Origin: Candidatus Hydrogenedentota bacterium
Lineage (GTDB): Bacteria > Hydrogenedentota > Hydrogenedentia > Hydrogenedentales > SLHB01
DNA length: 48,817 bases
Assembly: GCA_020849535.1 (NCBI GenBank)
Contig: JADLGB010000201.1
Coordinates: forward strand, 1 to 48,817
Direction of reading: 5' to 3'
Positions 15,790 through 23,534 of this stretch are shown here, in pieces; positions within the stretch are counted from its first letter, which is position 1; each line of letters opens with the position of its first letter. A program made the translations under genes and the position numbers. Under the pieces are notes generated by a model. The model was not told where the DNA came from. It ran no database searches and saw only the letters and a program-made list of their open reading frames with translations.

Positions 15790-17031
15790 TCAGCGCGCCG
15801 CAGCCGCGGCATAGTGGCTGGCCACCTTACGCACCGCGGCCACGATGTCGTCCACATCCTGCTCCGTCATGAACTCCGTGATCGGCGCACGCCAGCTCGT
15901 CGCCTCGATGGTCTCCGCGACAGGGCACATGCCCGGCCCGTACGGAATCGCCCTGCCGTAGATGCCATCCCATGGATAACTGCACGTGTCGTAGGCGTGG
16001 TGTTCCGTCAGAACGGGGTATTCGTAGACCATGCGCTGGATGTACCCAGGGGTAACGGGCACCCCTTCCGCCGCCACCGCCTTGACGAAATCGTCGCGGC
16101 TCACCCCGAGCACCTTCGGATCCATGCGCCCCAGGTAAAACCAGTACGAACTCGCACAGCCTTCCAGCACCTTGTGCGGATGGATGCCCGGCGTCCCCTG
16201 AATCCCCGCCGTCAGGCGATCCCCCAGCGCATTCCTGCGTTCGCAAATGCGAGGCAGCTTGCGCAACTGCGCGATTGCCACCGCGCCGTGCAACTCGCTC
16301 GGGCGATAGTTCGCCGCCAGGATCTCAGGGCGCCGCCCCGACCCGTCCCGCCGGTACCCCTTGTCGAGGTAGAGTCCCGCCCGCTCCGAAAGCACATCAT
16401 CATTCGTGATCACTATCCCCGCGTCGCCCGCGCTGATGTGTTTGAAGTCGTTCATCGAAAAGCAGCCGATGTCGCCCATGGTGCCCGCGAGACGTCCTTT
16501 GTACCGGCACAAATAGCTCTGGGCGCAATCCTCGATCACACGCAGGCCATGCTGCTTCGCGAGCGCAAGGATCGGATCCAGATCCGCGGGACTTCCCGCA
16601 AGGTGCACCACAATGATCGCCTTGGTCTTTGGCGTAATGCACGGCGCGATGGTCTCCGCGGTGATTGCGTAGACGTGCGGATCGAGGTCCGCGAATACCG
16701 GCACGCCTCCCTGCGCCACAATGGCGACGATGGTACCCTGGTCCGTGATCGGCGTCGTGATGACCTCGTCACCTGGCCCGATCCCAATCGATGCCGTCGC
16801 CACGTGGAGGGCCGCCGTCCCACTCGATACCATATGGCAATGCTTCATGCCGTACAATTCGGCGAACTGCTTGCGAAAGGTCTTCACCTTCTCGCCGAAC
16901 CAATAGAACAGCGTCTGCTGCTCGAGCGCTTCCTTCAATTCGTGCAGTTCGGTTTCATCAAAGCGCTTGCCCGAAGTGACCATCGGCGCCGTGCGCACCG
17001 GCGTACCTCCGAGAATGGCCAGCGTACTCAC
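15790..17031 (-). CDS. DegT/DnrJ/EryC1/StrS-family PLP aminotransferase
   Basis: Fold-type I PLP enzyme of the sugar aminotransferase family, which aminates keto-sugar nucleotides for surface glycans and antibiotics. The 413 residues show the substrate loop at SSGTAALHVA (69-78), VIEDCAQSYLCRYKGR (PLP-ring aspartate) and FSMNDFKHISAGDAG with the PLP lysine at 197. The start is GTG at 17031, after AAGGAGG, overlapping the stop of the small membrane protein (GTGA). It could supply an amino sugar for the nearby glycosyltransferase operon. An AHBA-synthase-like role cannot be excluded. Confidence 0.88.
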   Translation of the reverse strand: MSTLAILGGTPVRTAPMVTSGKRFDETELHELKEALEQQTLFYWFGEKVKTFRKQFAELYGMKHCHMVSSGTAALHVATASIGIGPGDEVITTPITDQGTIVAIVAQGGVPVFADLDPHVYAITAETIAPCITPKTKAIIVVHLAGSPADLDPILALAKQHGLRVIEDCAQSYLCRYKGRLAGTMGDIGCFSMNDFKHISAGDAGIVITNDDVLSERAGLYLDKGYRRDGSGRRPEILAANYRPSELHGAVAIAQLRKLPRICERRNALGDRLTAGIQGTPGIHPHKVLEGCASSYWFYLGRMDPKVLGVSRDDFVKAVAAEGVPVTPGYIQRMVYEYPVLTEHHAYDTCSYPWDGIYGRAIPYGPGMCPVAETIEATSWRAPITEFMTEQDVDDIVAAVRKVASHYAAAAAR

Positions 17032-17306
17032 GGCTCTTCTTCCTCCTTGTGCTCCCGTGTCAGGTGTAGCGTGGGTGCCCACTGGCTGCGCGCGGCGAAG
17101 GCCAGCGCGGCGATCCCCCCGGCCAGTGCACCAATCGCGGAAAACAGCGCCGGCGTCTCATACGAATAGACCCAATCGCTATCGAGTGGAGCTTCGGATG
17201 TTGCCCTGGCGGCCACATGGAACCCCAACACTGCCCCGGCGATAGCACCCATAAGAAGAACAACGACATATGCCATGGCGTTCAGGATGCGATCGCCCTG
17301 TGGCAT
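17028..17306 (-). CDS. Small two-TM membrane protein of unknown function
   Basis: A 92-residue protein with two hydrophobic spans (AMAYVVVLLMGAIAGAVLGF and PALFSAIGALAGGIAALAFA) and a charged end REHKEEEEP. No family is recognised. ATG at 17306 has GGAG nine bases ahead inside the end of the DCC gene; a TTG at 17312 is also in frame. Its stop overlaps the GTG of the aminotransferase gene. Part of the dnaE operon by spacing. Confidence 0.7.
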   Translation of the reverse strand: MPQGDRILNAMAYVVVLLMGAIAGAVLGFHVAARATSEAPLDSDWVYSYETPALFSAIGALAGGIAALAFAARSQWAPTLHLTREHKEEEEP

Positions 17307-17312
17307 GTGCAA

Positions 17313-17711
17313 TTACTCCAGGAATCTCATGCGCAACTCCGGCGTCGGCACCATGCACTTATCTCGAATGCCGAACCAGCGGTATCGGTTGCGCGCCACG
17401 ATTCGGTACAACACATCGCGCAGAAACCGGGGAATCACTATCCCCACGTACAGCATACGCCAGAGGCCGTCGCAATCGCGAAGCACGCGCAGGGCGGCGG
17501 TCGACTCACGGTAACAGCGATCATCCTCTACGAGAACCACGGACGTCATATCGTCAGTCCCGCATCCGCAGCGATTCAGCAGCCTCTTGCCCGCCTCGGA
17601 CTGCAGGGCGGCAAAGCGGAAGCGTCCATGGCGGTCATGCCGGATGACAAACTGCACCGATGAATTGCACAGGTTGCAGACGCCATCGAACAGGATGACT
17701 GGGTGCTCCAT
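17313..17711 (-). CDS. DCC-family thiol-disulfide oxidoreductase-like protein (DUF393)
   Basis: The 132-residue protein opens ILFDGVCNLCNSSVQFVIRHD, the defining D-G-x-C-x-x-C signature (Cys12, Cys15) of the DCC family. FRFAALQSEAGKRLL and the WRMLYVGIVIPRFLRD stretch are also typical. The family has a thioredoxin-like fold and is assumed to be redox-active; the substrate is unknown. The ATG follows dnaE by six bases and the stop abuts the next gene, so it is in the pncC-dnaE transcript. Confidence 0.9.
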   Translation of the reverse strand: MEHPVILFDGVCNLCNSSVQFVIRHDRHGRFRFAALQSEAGKRLLNRCGCGTDDMTSVVLVEDDRCYRESTAALRVLRDCDGLWRMLYVGIVIPRFLRDVLYRIVARNRYRWFGIRDKCMVPTPELRMRFLE

Positions 17712-17717
17712 CGCGCC

Positions 17718-20700
17718 TCACTCGTGCCGAGGCAGCCCGTTGCCCCCGGAAAACCACAGCGTCTCCTCGCCCAACAGGCCCTCGACCTGTTCCGTGAGTT
17801 CCTGCGTGGCAGCCACCTTGCACGCGTCGGTCGCGTGCACGGTGACGTCGTCCAATTCCGGCGTTACGCAATGCAGATACACATCGCACTTGCCGGGCCG
17901 CGCACCCAAGATCTCCGCCAACTGATGCAGGATGATGTCGTCGAGCCCCACCGTCGCCAGGCGGATGTGCACCGCCCGCGTCAGCTTCTCCTCGGCGGCC
18001 TCGATCGGGATGATGTCCTGCGCGATAAGCCCCGGCTCGTCGTTTCGGAAATTCACGCTGGCGGTCAACATGACCGGCAGATCGGTTACCAGCAACCCCG
18101 ATTTCGCCTCGAACAACTCCGGAAACACCGTGACCTCGCATGGCCCTTCGAGCGTTTCCATGGTGATAAACGCCATCTTCTTGTTTCCGCGGGCGGTCGT
18201 GTGGTGTTTTACCGTGCCTATCAGGCCGCCGATCACCACTTCGGTACCTTCGCGCAATTCGGCCAAGGACGCCAGGCTGTGCGAAGTGAACCGCTCGAGG
18301 ATCTTCGCATGCTTCGCCAAAGGGTGGCTGCTCACGTAAAGCCCAAGCATTTCCTTCTCAAACGCCAGCAGTTCGTTCTCCGGCCACTCCGGGATGTCCG
18401 GCTTCTGATGCACTGCCTCCGGCGCGTCGTCGCCTCCTCCCATGAGATCGAGCAGCGAGGTCTGACCCGCCGCGCGTTCCTTTTGGCTGAGTTGTCCCTC
18501 GCTCAAGGCCGCGTCCAGGGAAGCCTCCACTTGACGCCGGCTCCATCCCGTGCTGGCAAAGGCCCCCGCCTTGTTGAGGCTTTCAATTACGCGCCGGTTG
18601 ACCATGCGGCTGTCAATCCGGCCGCAGAAATCGAACACGTCCTTGAACGGCCCGCCCGCATCGCGCTCGCGCGCAATCGCTTCAACCGGGCTCACCCCCA
18701 CGTTCTTGATCGCGCCCATGCCAAAGCGGATGCAGTCGCCTTCCACCGTGAACCCGGTGTAACTCCCGTTCACATCAGGCGGGAGCACCGTGATGCCGAC
18801 GCGGCGGCACTCTTCCACGTAGATCCCCACCTTGTCGAGATTGCCCGATTCGCTCGTGAGCAACGCCGCCATGAATTCCACGGGATAGTTGGCTTTGAGA
18901 AAGGCCGTCTGGTACGCCACATAGGCGTAGGCCATGCTGTGCGACTTGTTGAATCCATACCCCGCGAACTGCTCGATCTTCCCGAACAAGGCCTCCGCGA
19001 GCTTCGCGTCAATGCCATTGGCCTTCGCGCCTTGGACGAACTTGTCCCGCTGCTCGGCCATCAAGTCGGCCTTCTTTTTTCCCATGGCCCGTCGCAGAAT
19101 GTCGGCCTGCCCCAGGGAGAACCCGGCGATCGCCTGCACGATCTGCATGACCTGCTCCTGGTAGAGCGCCACGCCGTAGGTCTCTTTCAGGATGGGCTCC
19201 AGCAGCGGGTGATCGTACTTCACCTTCTGCGGCTGGTGCTTGCTCTCGATGTACTGGTCCTTCAACTGCATGGGACCCGGCCGGTACAGGGCGATCAACG
19301 CGCAGATTTCTTCCAGGCTCTCGAGCCCGATCCGTTTGGCGAGGTCGCGCATCCCCGAGCTTTCCAACTGAAAGACGCCCATCGTTTTGCCGGATCGCAG
19401 CAGCGCGTACGCCTTTTTGTCGTCGGGTTCGAGATTGTCAATATCGAGATCGATACCGCGGTTTTCCTTCACAAAGCGCACGGCATCGTGTACGACCGTC
19501 AAGGTGCGCAGGCCCAGGAAGTCCATCTTCAACAGGCCGACTTCCTCGACGCCCTTCATCTCGAACTGCGTCGCGACGATATCGCTGCCCGCCGCCTGAA
19601 ACAGCGGCACGTGATCGGTCAGCGGCTGGTCGCAAATCACCACGCCCGCGGCATGCGTGCCGCAAGTGCCGATCGTGCCTTCCAGGCGCGTGGCGAGGTG
19701 CCACAATCGCTGGATTTCCGGGTCATCCTTTACCATCCGTTGCAGTTCGGCTTCCTGCTCCAGCGCGCTCTTGAGCGTGACTTTCATACCCGGATCATCC
19801 GGGATCAGCTTCGCGATGCGGTCCACATCGCCATAGGGCATGCCCAGCACCCGGCCCACGTTGCGCACCACCTGCTTGGCCTTCATGCGCCCGAACGTAA
19901 TGATCTGGCTTACGTTGTCCGAGCCGTACTTTGTGCGCGCGTAGTCGATCACCTCGCCGCGCCGGTTGTAACAAAAGTCCAGATCGAAGTCCGGCATCGT
20001 CACACGTTCGGGGTTCAGGAACCGCTCGAACAGTAGGCCGTAGCGCATCGGGTCGATGTTCGTAATCTTCAGCGCATACGCCACCAGACTGCCCGCGCCC
20101 GAGCCGCGCCCCGGTCCCACCGGAATGCCTTTGCTGCGCGCGAAGTTGATGAGGTCCCACACGACGAGGAAGTAGTCGACAAACCCCATCTTCTCGATGA
20201 CGCCCAACTCGAAGTCGGCCCGCTTGAGGTGCTCCGCATTCGGCGCGCCGTCGTAGCGATCCTCCAATCCCAGTTGCACGAGCCGCCTCATGTAGTCCTC
20301 TTTGGTCAACCCGTCAGGCGGCACGTAGCGCGGAATGAGGTGTTTGTTCAGGTCCAATTCCAAGTTGCACCGCTCGGCCACGCGCATCGTGTTCGTGATG
20401 GCCTGCGGATACTCCTTGAACCGCTCCTTCATGATGTCGCCACTGCAGAAGTAGAACTCGTTGGACGGGAACTTGAATCGGTCCTCTTGGTCCAGGGTCG
20501 CTGCCGTTTGGATCGCCAGCAGGGCTTCGTGGGGTTCCGCGTCTTCCTTGTCCGTGTAATGGCAGTCGTTCGTCGCGATGAGCATCAGCCCGTGATGCTC
20601 GGCCATCTCCGCGAGGATGGGATTGATCTTGCGCTGCTCCTGCATGCCGTGGTCCATCAACTCAATCAGAAAGTTATCGCGTCCGAAGATGGCGACATAC

Positions 20701-21188
20701 TTCTTGATCGCCTCGTTCGCGGCATCGAGATCATCGTGCATGAGGTATTGCGGGATCTCGCCCGCGAGACACGCGCTCGTGGCGATGAGCCCGTCCTTAT
20801 GCTTCTCGATGAGTTCCAGATCGATACGCGGCTTGTAGTGAAACCCCTCGAGATAGCCGAGAGAACTCAAGCGGCACAGATTGTGATAGCCCGTCTCGTT
20901 TTCACAAAGCAGCAGGAAGTGGTTGTTCGACCCGCCCGACGTCCGCGCCGACTTGTCAAAACGGCTGCCCTTCGCCACGTACAGCTCCGCCCCGATGATG
21001 GGCTTCACGCCCGCCTTCCGCGCGGCCGTGTAGAAGTCCAGTGCGCCGAACAAGGCCCCATGATCCGTCAGCGCGCAGGCTTCCATGCCGTACTGCTGGC
21101 AGCGGTCGATGATCTCAGCCACCTTGCTTGCCCCGTCCAGCACGCTGTATTCCGAATGAACGTGAAGATGTACGAACCCTGCACTCAC
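17718..21188 (-). CDS. dnaE: DNA polymerase III subunit alpha, DnaE type
   Basis: Replicative DNA polymerase catalytic subunit. The 1156 residues fit DnaE1. The PHP domain opens FVHLHVHSEYSVLDGASKV with its metal-binding histidines. The palm has IPVGPGRGSGAGSLVAYAL and TMPDFDLDFCYNRRGEV, where the catalytic aspartates lie. ALYQEQVMQI and AGYGFNKSHSMAYAYVAYQT are highly conserved fingers motifs. An OB fold (EVVIGGLIGTVKHHTTARGNK) sits near the end. The start is GTG, overlapping the pncC stop as GTGA. The C-terminal tail ends soon after GEETLWFSG. This is a housekeeping gene and anchors the window as chromosomal. Confidence 0.97.
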   Translation of the reverse strand: MSAGFVHLHVHSEYSVLDGASKVAEIIDRCQQYGMEACALTDHGALFGALDFYTAARKAGVKPIIGAELYVAKGSRFDKSARTSGGSNNHFLLLCENETGYHNLCRLSSLGYLEGFHYKPRIDLELIEKHKDGLIATSACLAGEIPQYLMHDDLDAANEAIKKYVAIFGRDNFLIELMDHGMQEQRKINPILAEMAEHHGLMLIATNDCHYTDKEDAEPHEALLAIQTAATLDQEDRFKFPSNEFYFCSGDIMKERFKEYPQAITNTMRVAERCNLELDLNKHLIPRYVPPDGLTKEDYMRRLVQLGLEDRYDGAPNAEHLKRADFELGVIEKMGFVDYFLVVWDLINFARSKGIPVGPGRGSGAGSLVAYALKITNIDPMRYGLLFERFLNPERVTMPDFDLDFCYNRRGEVIDYARTKYGSDNVSQIITFGRMKAKQVVRNVGRVLGMPYGDVDRIAKLIPDDPGMKVTLKSALEQEAELQRMVKDDPEIQRLWHLATRLEGTIGTCGTHAAGVVICDQPLTDHVPLFQAAGSDIVATQFEMKGVEEVGLLKMDFLGLRTLTVVHDAVRFVKENRGIDLDIDNLEPDDKKAYALLRSGKTMGVFQLESSGMRDLAKRIGLESLEEICALIALYRPGPMQLKDQYIESKHQPQKVKYDHPLLEPILKETYGVALYQEQVMQIVQAIAGFSLGQADILRRAMGKKKADLMAEQRDKFVQGAKANGIDAKLAEALFGKIEQFAGYGFNKSHSMAYAYVAYQTAFLKANYPVEFMAALLTSESGNLDKVGIYVEECRRVGITVLPPDVNGSYTGFTVEGDCIRFGMGAIKNVGVSPVEAIARERDAGGPFKDVFDFCGRIDSRMVNRRVIESLNKAGAFASTGWSRRQVEASLDAALSEGQLSQKERAAGQTSLLDLMGGGDDAPEAVHQKPDIPEWPENELLAFEKEMLGLYVSSHPLAKHAKILERFTSHSLASLAELREGTEVVIGGLIGTVKHHTTARGNKKMAFITMETLEGPCEVTVFPELFEAKSGLLVTDLPVMLTASVNFRNDEPGLIAQDIIPIEAAEEKLTRAVHIRLATVGLDDIILHQLAEILGARPGKCDVYLHCVTPELDDVTVHATDACKVAATQELTEQVEGLLGEETLWFSGGNGLPRHE

Positions 21189-21676
21189 TGCAATTGCTCC
21201 AAGAGCAGGCGCAGAGCCTGCTCGGCCGTTTGTTCCTTTATCGACTCCCGCGAACCCTCAAAGAGGTTCCGGGTCACACAGGTCTGCCGGTTGCCCGCGA
21301 CCGCGATATACACCAGGCCCACGGGCTTTTCCGGGCTGCCGCCGCCGGGGCCCGCGATCCCCGTGACACCCACGCCCCAGTCCACGTCAAAGCGCTCCCG
21401 GACACCCTGGGCCATCTGGCGCGCCACCGTTTCGCTGACCGCGCCTTCTCGGTCGAGCACCTCCATGGAAACACCCAGCAAGTCCACTTTCGCTTCATTG
21501 CTGTACGTGATCACACCGCCGAGAAAATACGCCGAGGACCCTGGCACATTCGTAATCCGATGGGCCAACAACCCGCCGGAGCACGACTCTGCCGTCGCCA
21601 GAGTGCGCCCTGACGCGGCAAGCCGTTCTCCTGCAAGGGCTTCCGGGCTATCCGATTGCGCAGGGGAGTAGTTCAT
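21185..21676 (-). CDS. pncC: Nicotinamide-nucleotide amidase (CinA C-terminal domain)
   Basis: Deamidates NMN to nicotinic-acid mononucleotide in pyridine-nucleotide salvage. The 163-residue protein is the stand-alone CinA C-terminal domain: LATAESCSGGLLAHRITNVPG, FLGGVITYSNEAKVDLLGV, VSETVARQMAQG and GVTGIAGPGGGSPEKPVG. The N-terminal MoaB-like domain of full CinA is absent, as is common. ATG at 21676 has GAAGGA seven bases ahead; an in-frame start at 21697 has no such site. It leads the dnaE operon with a GTGA overlap. Confidence 0.92.
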   Translation of the reverse strand: MNYSPAQSDSPEALAGERLAASGRTLATAESCSGGLLAHRITNVPGSSAYFLGGVITYSNEAKVDLLGVSMEVLDREGAVSETVARQMAQGVRERFDVDWGVGVTGIAGPGGGSPEKPVGLVYIAVAGNRQTCVTRNLFEGSRESIKEQTAEQALRLLLEQLQ

Positions 21677-21702
21677 CGAAGATTCCTTCACCGACAACCC
21701 TT

Positions 21703-21732
21703 ACACTATCACCCCCACGGCAACCCAGACAA
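21703..21732 (-). promoter_or_regulatory. Possible promoter of the pncC-dnaE operon
   Basis: On the minus strand TTGTCT (21732-21727) is followed after 18 bases by TAGTGT (21708-21703). The -10 is poor. Confidence 0.35.
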
Positions 21733-21803
21733 GGCCGCGGCGCCTTGCCTCCACATAGGCCGACTTTGGTTGCAGCGTGGGGCGTCAGGAATAGGGGAGA
21801 GGT

Positions 21804-23240
21804 TCACTCTACGTCGCCCAAAGGCGCAGATGCCGGTGGCTCCACCCTCACCACATCGTGGGACTCAACAAGGCGTTTGGACGTGGGGTAGATCCTGCCA
21901 AGAGTCTCCAACACATTGCGTAGCGGCAGAACCGTCGAACGGGCAGGTATCTTCACCTTTCCCAAACCCGGTGAGAATTCCAACACGATTCTGCGGAGCT
22001 CCTGGTCTTTCTGCACGTATACAATGCGGTGGAGCCGGTTGGTGGGTTTGACCGTTGACCAGAAAGTTCTCTTGCGCGTCACGAATTCAGACTCGAACAC
22101 AAATCGCTGCACGTGCATTACCCAGTACAGCACTGCCGCGAGCGCGCCGGGTACGAAGAAGAGCAACGAGAGCCAGGCCTGCTTGAAACCCATCGAGATA
22201 TCCTGTCCCTCGCGCGTCAACACGACTGCAACACCCACCGACAGGGCCAACCACGCGGACAGGAACACCCCAAAATGCCACACGCGGAGAGGCCTGCACT
22301 CAAGTACGAACGGCAGCTCCGGCTCGGGCACATCGACGAGGTCTGGGCGTACACGCCCGATAAGCGCGACAAGGTCCTCGTAGCGGTCGAGGTTCTGGTA
22401 TATACGCACCGGCCCGTCTGCGGAACGCAGAATCATTCGCTCATTCATGAGCCCGTCTTTGAAAGTGACCCCCGTCAGGTGCTTAAACTCGATCCGCTTG
22501 CTGATACCAAATCTTCGGAGTGTCAGGCCCGACATATCAACCCACATCCGTGCCCCGAAATCGGGCAGCACGTAAAGTGCCCCCGCCGTCAGTCCCATCA
22601 CAATCAATGGCATGATTAGGACATCGAACAGCCCCTCCACTTCGACGCCGTGCTTGCTCAGGAAACCGGAAAGAAGTCCGGAGAACACTGCTGCTGCCAT
22701 GATGGCAACTCCGCGTTTGTTACTGCCGTAATGAAGCGCCGCCCCATATTCCAAGGGGATACGGCCACGCTTAGGATCTTCGCTGACCTTCTCATCGATG
22801 CGTGGGATGTGCAATCTGAGGTGCTGGATCAATTCATCTTTACGCGGAATAGAATCGGGGATTCTACAAGAGCGACTTCCTGACACCAGCGCGCATGCAG
22901 GGTCCGTGTTTTCACCGGTGTAGGACCGACGGATCACAAGGGTGGCCTCGGAATAAAGGAATTCGTCAGCGGACCCAGGCCGCCACCAGAACAACCAGCC
23001 GGGCTGTGCGCAAATGAGACGCGACTCATCCACCACGATGCGGATGTGCCGTCTGCGGACATACACCCATATGAAGGCCGCTGCGGCCGCTGCGATCCAT
23101 CCCAGAATCCGTAGCCAGGAACTCTGCCACGCGTACCCAAAACCTAGAGCCAATCCTCCCACGCCAAAAGCGGCGGCGAAGAGCGCCACAACCCGGAAGC
23201 GTTGCCACTTGTCGTGCATGAAAAGAGCCGGAAGTTCCAC
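21804..23240 (-). CDS. Polytopic membrane protein with three TM-pair/PH-like modules
   Basis: I do not recognise a named family. The 478-residue protein appears to repeat one design three times: two hydrophobic helices, then a ~90-residue beta-rich soluble part. The TM pairs lie at about 12-60, 175-225 and 310-375. The soluble parts contain strand-turn-strand runs such as MWVDMSGLTLRRFGISKRIEF and FESEFVTRKRTFWSTVKPTNR, like bacterial PH (DUF304/YdbT-type) domains. The start is GTG at 23240, fixed by AAGGAG eight bases ahead. An ATG at 23219 has no ribosome-binding site, and the frame further up runs into a tandem repeat. A perfect TATAAT stands ~45 bases upstream. Function unknown; YdbT-like proteins are linked to envelope stress or transport. 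Confidence 0.65.
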   Translation of the reverse strand: MELPALFMHDKWQRFRVVALFAAAFGVGGLALGFGYAWQSSWLRILGWIAAAAAAFIWVYVRRRHIRIVVDESRLICAQPGWLFWWRPGSADEFLYSEATLVIRRSYTGENTDPACALVSGSRSCRIPDSIPRKDELIQHLRLHIPRIDEKVSEDPKRGRIPLEYGAALHYGSNKRGVAIMAAAVFSGLLSGFLSKHGVEVEGLFDVLIMPLIVMGLTAGALYVLPDFGARMWVDMSGLTLRRFGISKRIEFKHLTGVTFKDGLMNERMILRSADGPVRIYQNLDRYEDLVALIGRVRPDLVDVPEPELPFVLECRPLRVWHFGVFLSAWLALSVGVAVVLTREGQDISMGFKQAWLSLLFFVPGALAAVLYWVMHVQRFVFESEFVTRKRTFWSTVKPTNRLHRIVYVQKDQELRRIVLEFSPGLGKVKIPARSTVLPLRNVLETLGRIYPTSKRLVESHDVVRVEPPASAPLGDVE

Positions 23241-23284
23241 AGCCAAAGCTCCTTGCCCGGACCAGACGTCCTCTGCGCGTCCTA

Positions 23285-23290
23285 TTATAG
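23285..23290 (-). promoter_or_regulatory. Likely -10 box of the PH-like membrane protein gene
   Basis: TATAAT on the minus strand, within CTATAATAGG, would start transcription near 23278, 38 bases before the GTG. No good -35 box is found; the 16-bp tandem repeat begins right where it should be. Confidence 0.5.
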
Positions 23291-23313
23291 CCCAAAGGCC
23301 ATTTCCATCCCAG

Positions 23314-23393
23314 TGGAAGGGGAACTCGGTGGAAGGGGAACTCGTTGGAAGGGGCACTCGGTGGAAGGGGCACTCGGTGGAAGGGGCACTCGG
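23314..23393 (+). repeat. Tandem repeat, 16 bp x 5
   Basis: Five contiguous copies of GTGGAAGGGGNACTCG start at 23314, 23330, 23346, 23362 and 23378. The first two have A at the variable position and the last three C; copy three begins TT. A decayed sixth copy follows to 23409. The period is not a multiple of three, so it is not coding. It lies between a terminator and a -10 box. Confidence 0.9.
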
Positions 23394-23473
23394 TCCCGGG
23401 GGCGCTCCTCTGCCCCGGTGTCACCCATCCCATAGTTCCCATACCTCCCATAATTCCCATTCTCTCCCCCGCG

Positions 23474-23526
23474 AAAAAAAGCACCGGGGCGCTTTCCCCG
23501 CCCTGGAGGAAAGCGCCCCGGGTGCT
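23474..23526 (-). terminator. Rho-independent terminator of the esterase gene
   Basis: Read on the minus strand, a ~17-bp stem (GCACCCGGGGCGCTTTCC with its mate, one bulged C) closes a ten-base loop and is followed by seven T. It begins nine bases after the esterase stop. Confidence 0.9.
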
Positions 23527-23534
23527 AATCCGGT

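Noticed and set aside
17703..20036. 777-codon plus-strand frame opposite dnaE
   Set aside because: dnaE motifs on the minus strand are certain. The frame is a histidine- and arginine-rich shadow.
23314..23409. Possible CRISPR array or iteron origin
   Set aside because: Copies are contiguous without spacers and there is no replication initiator gene nearby.
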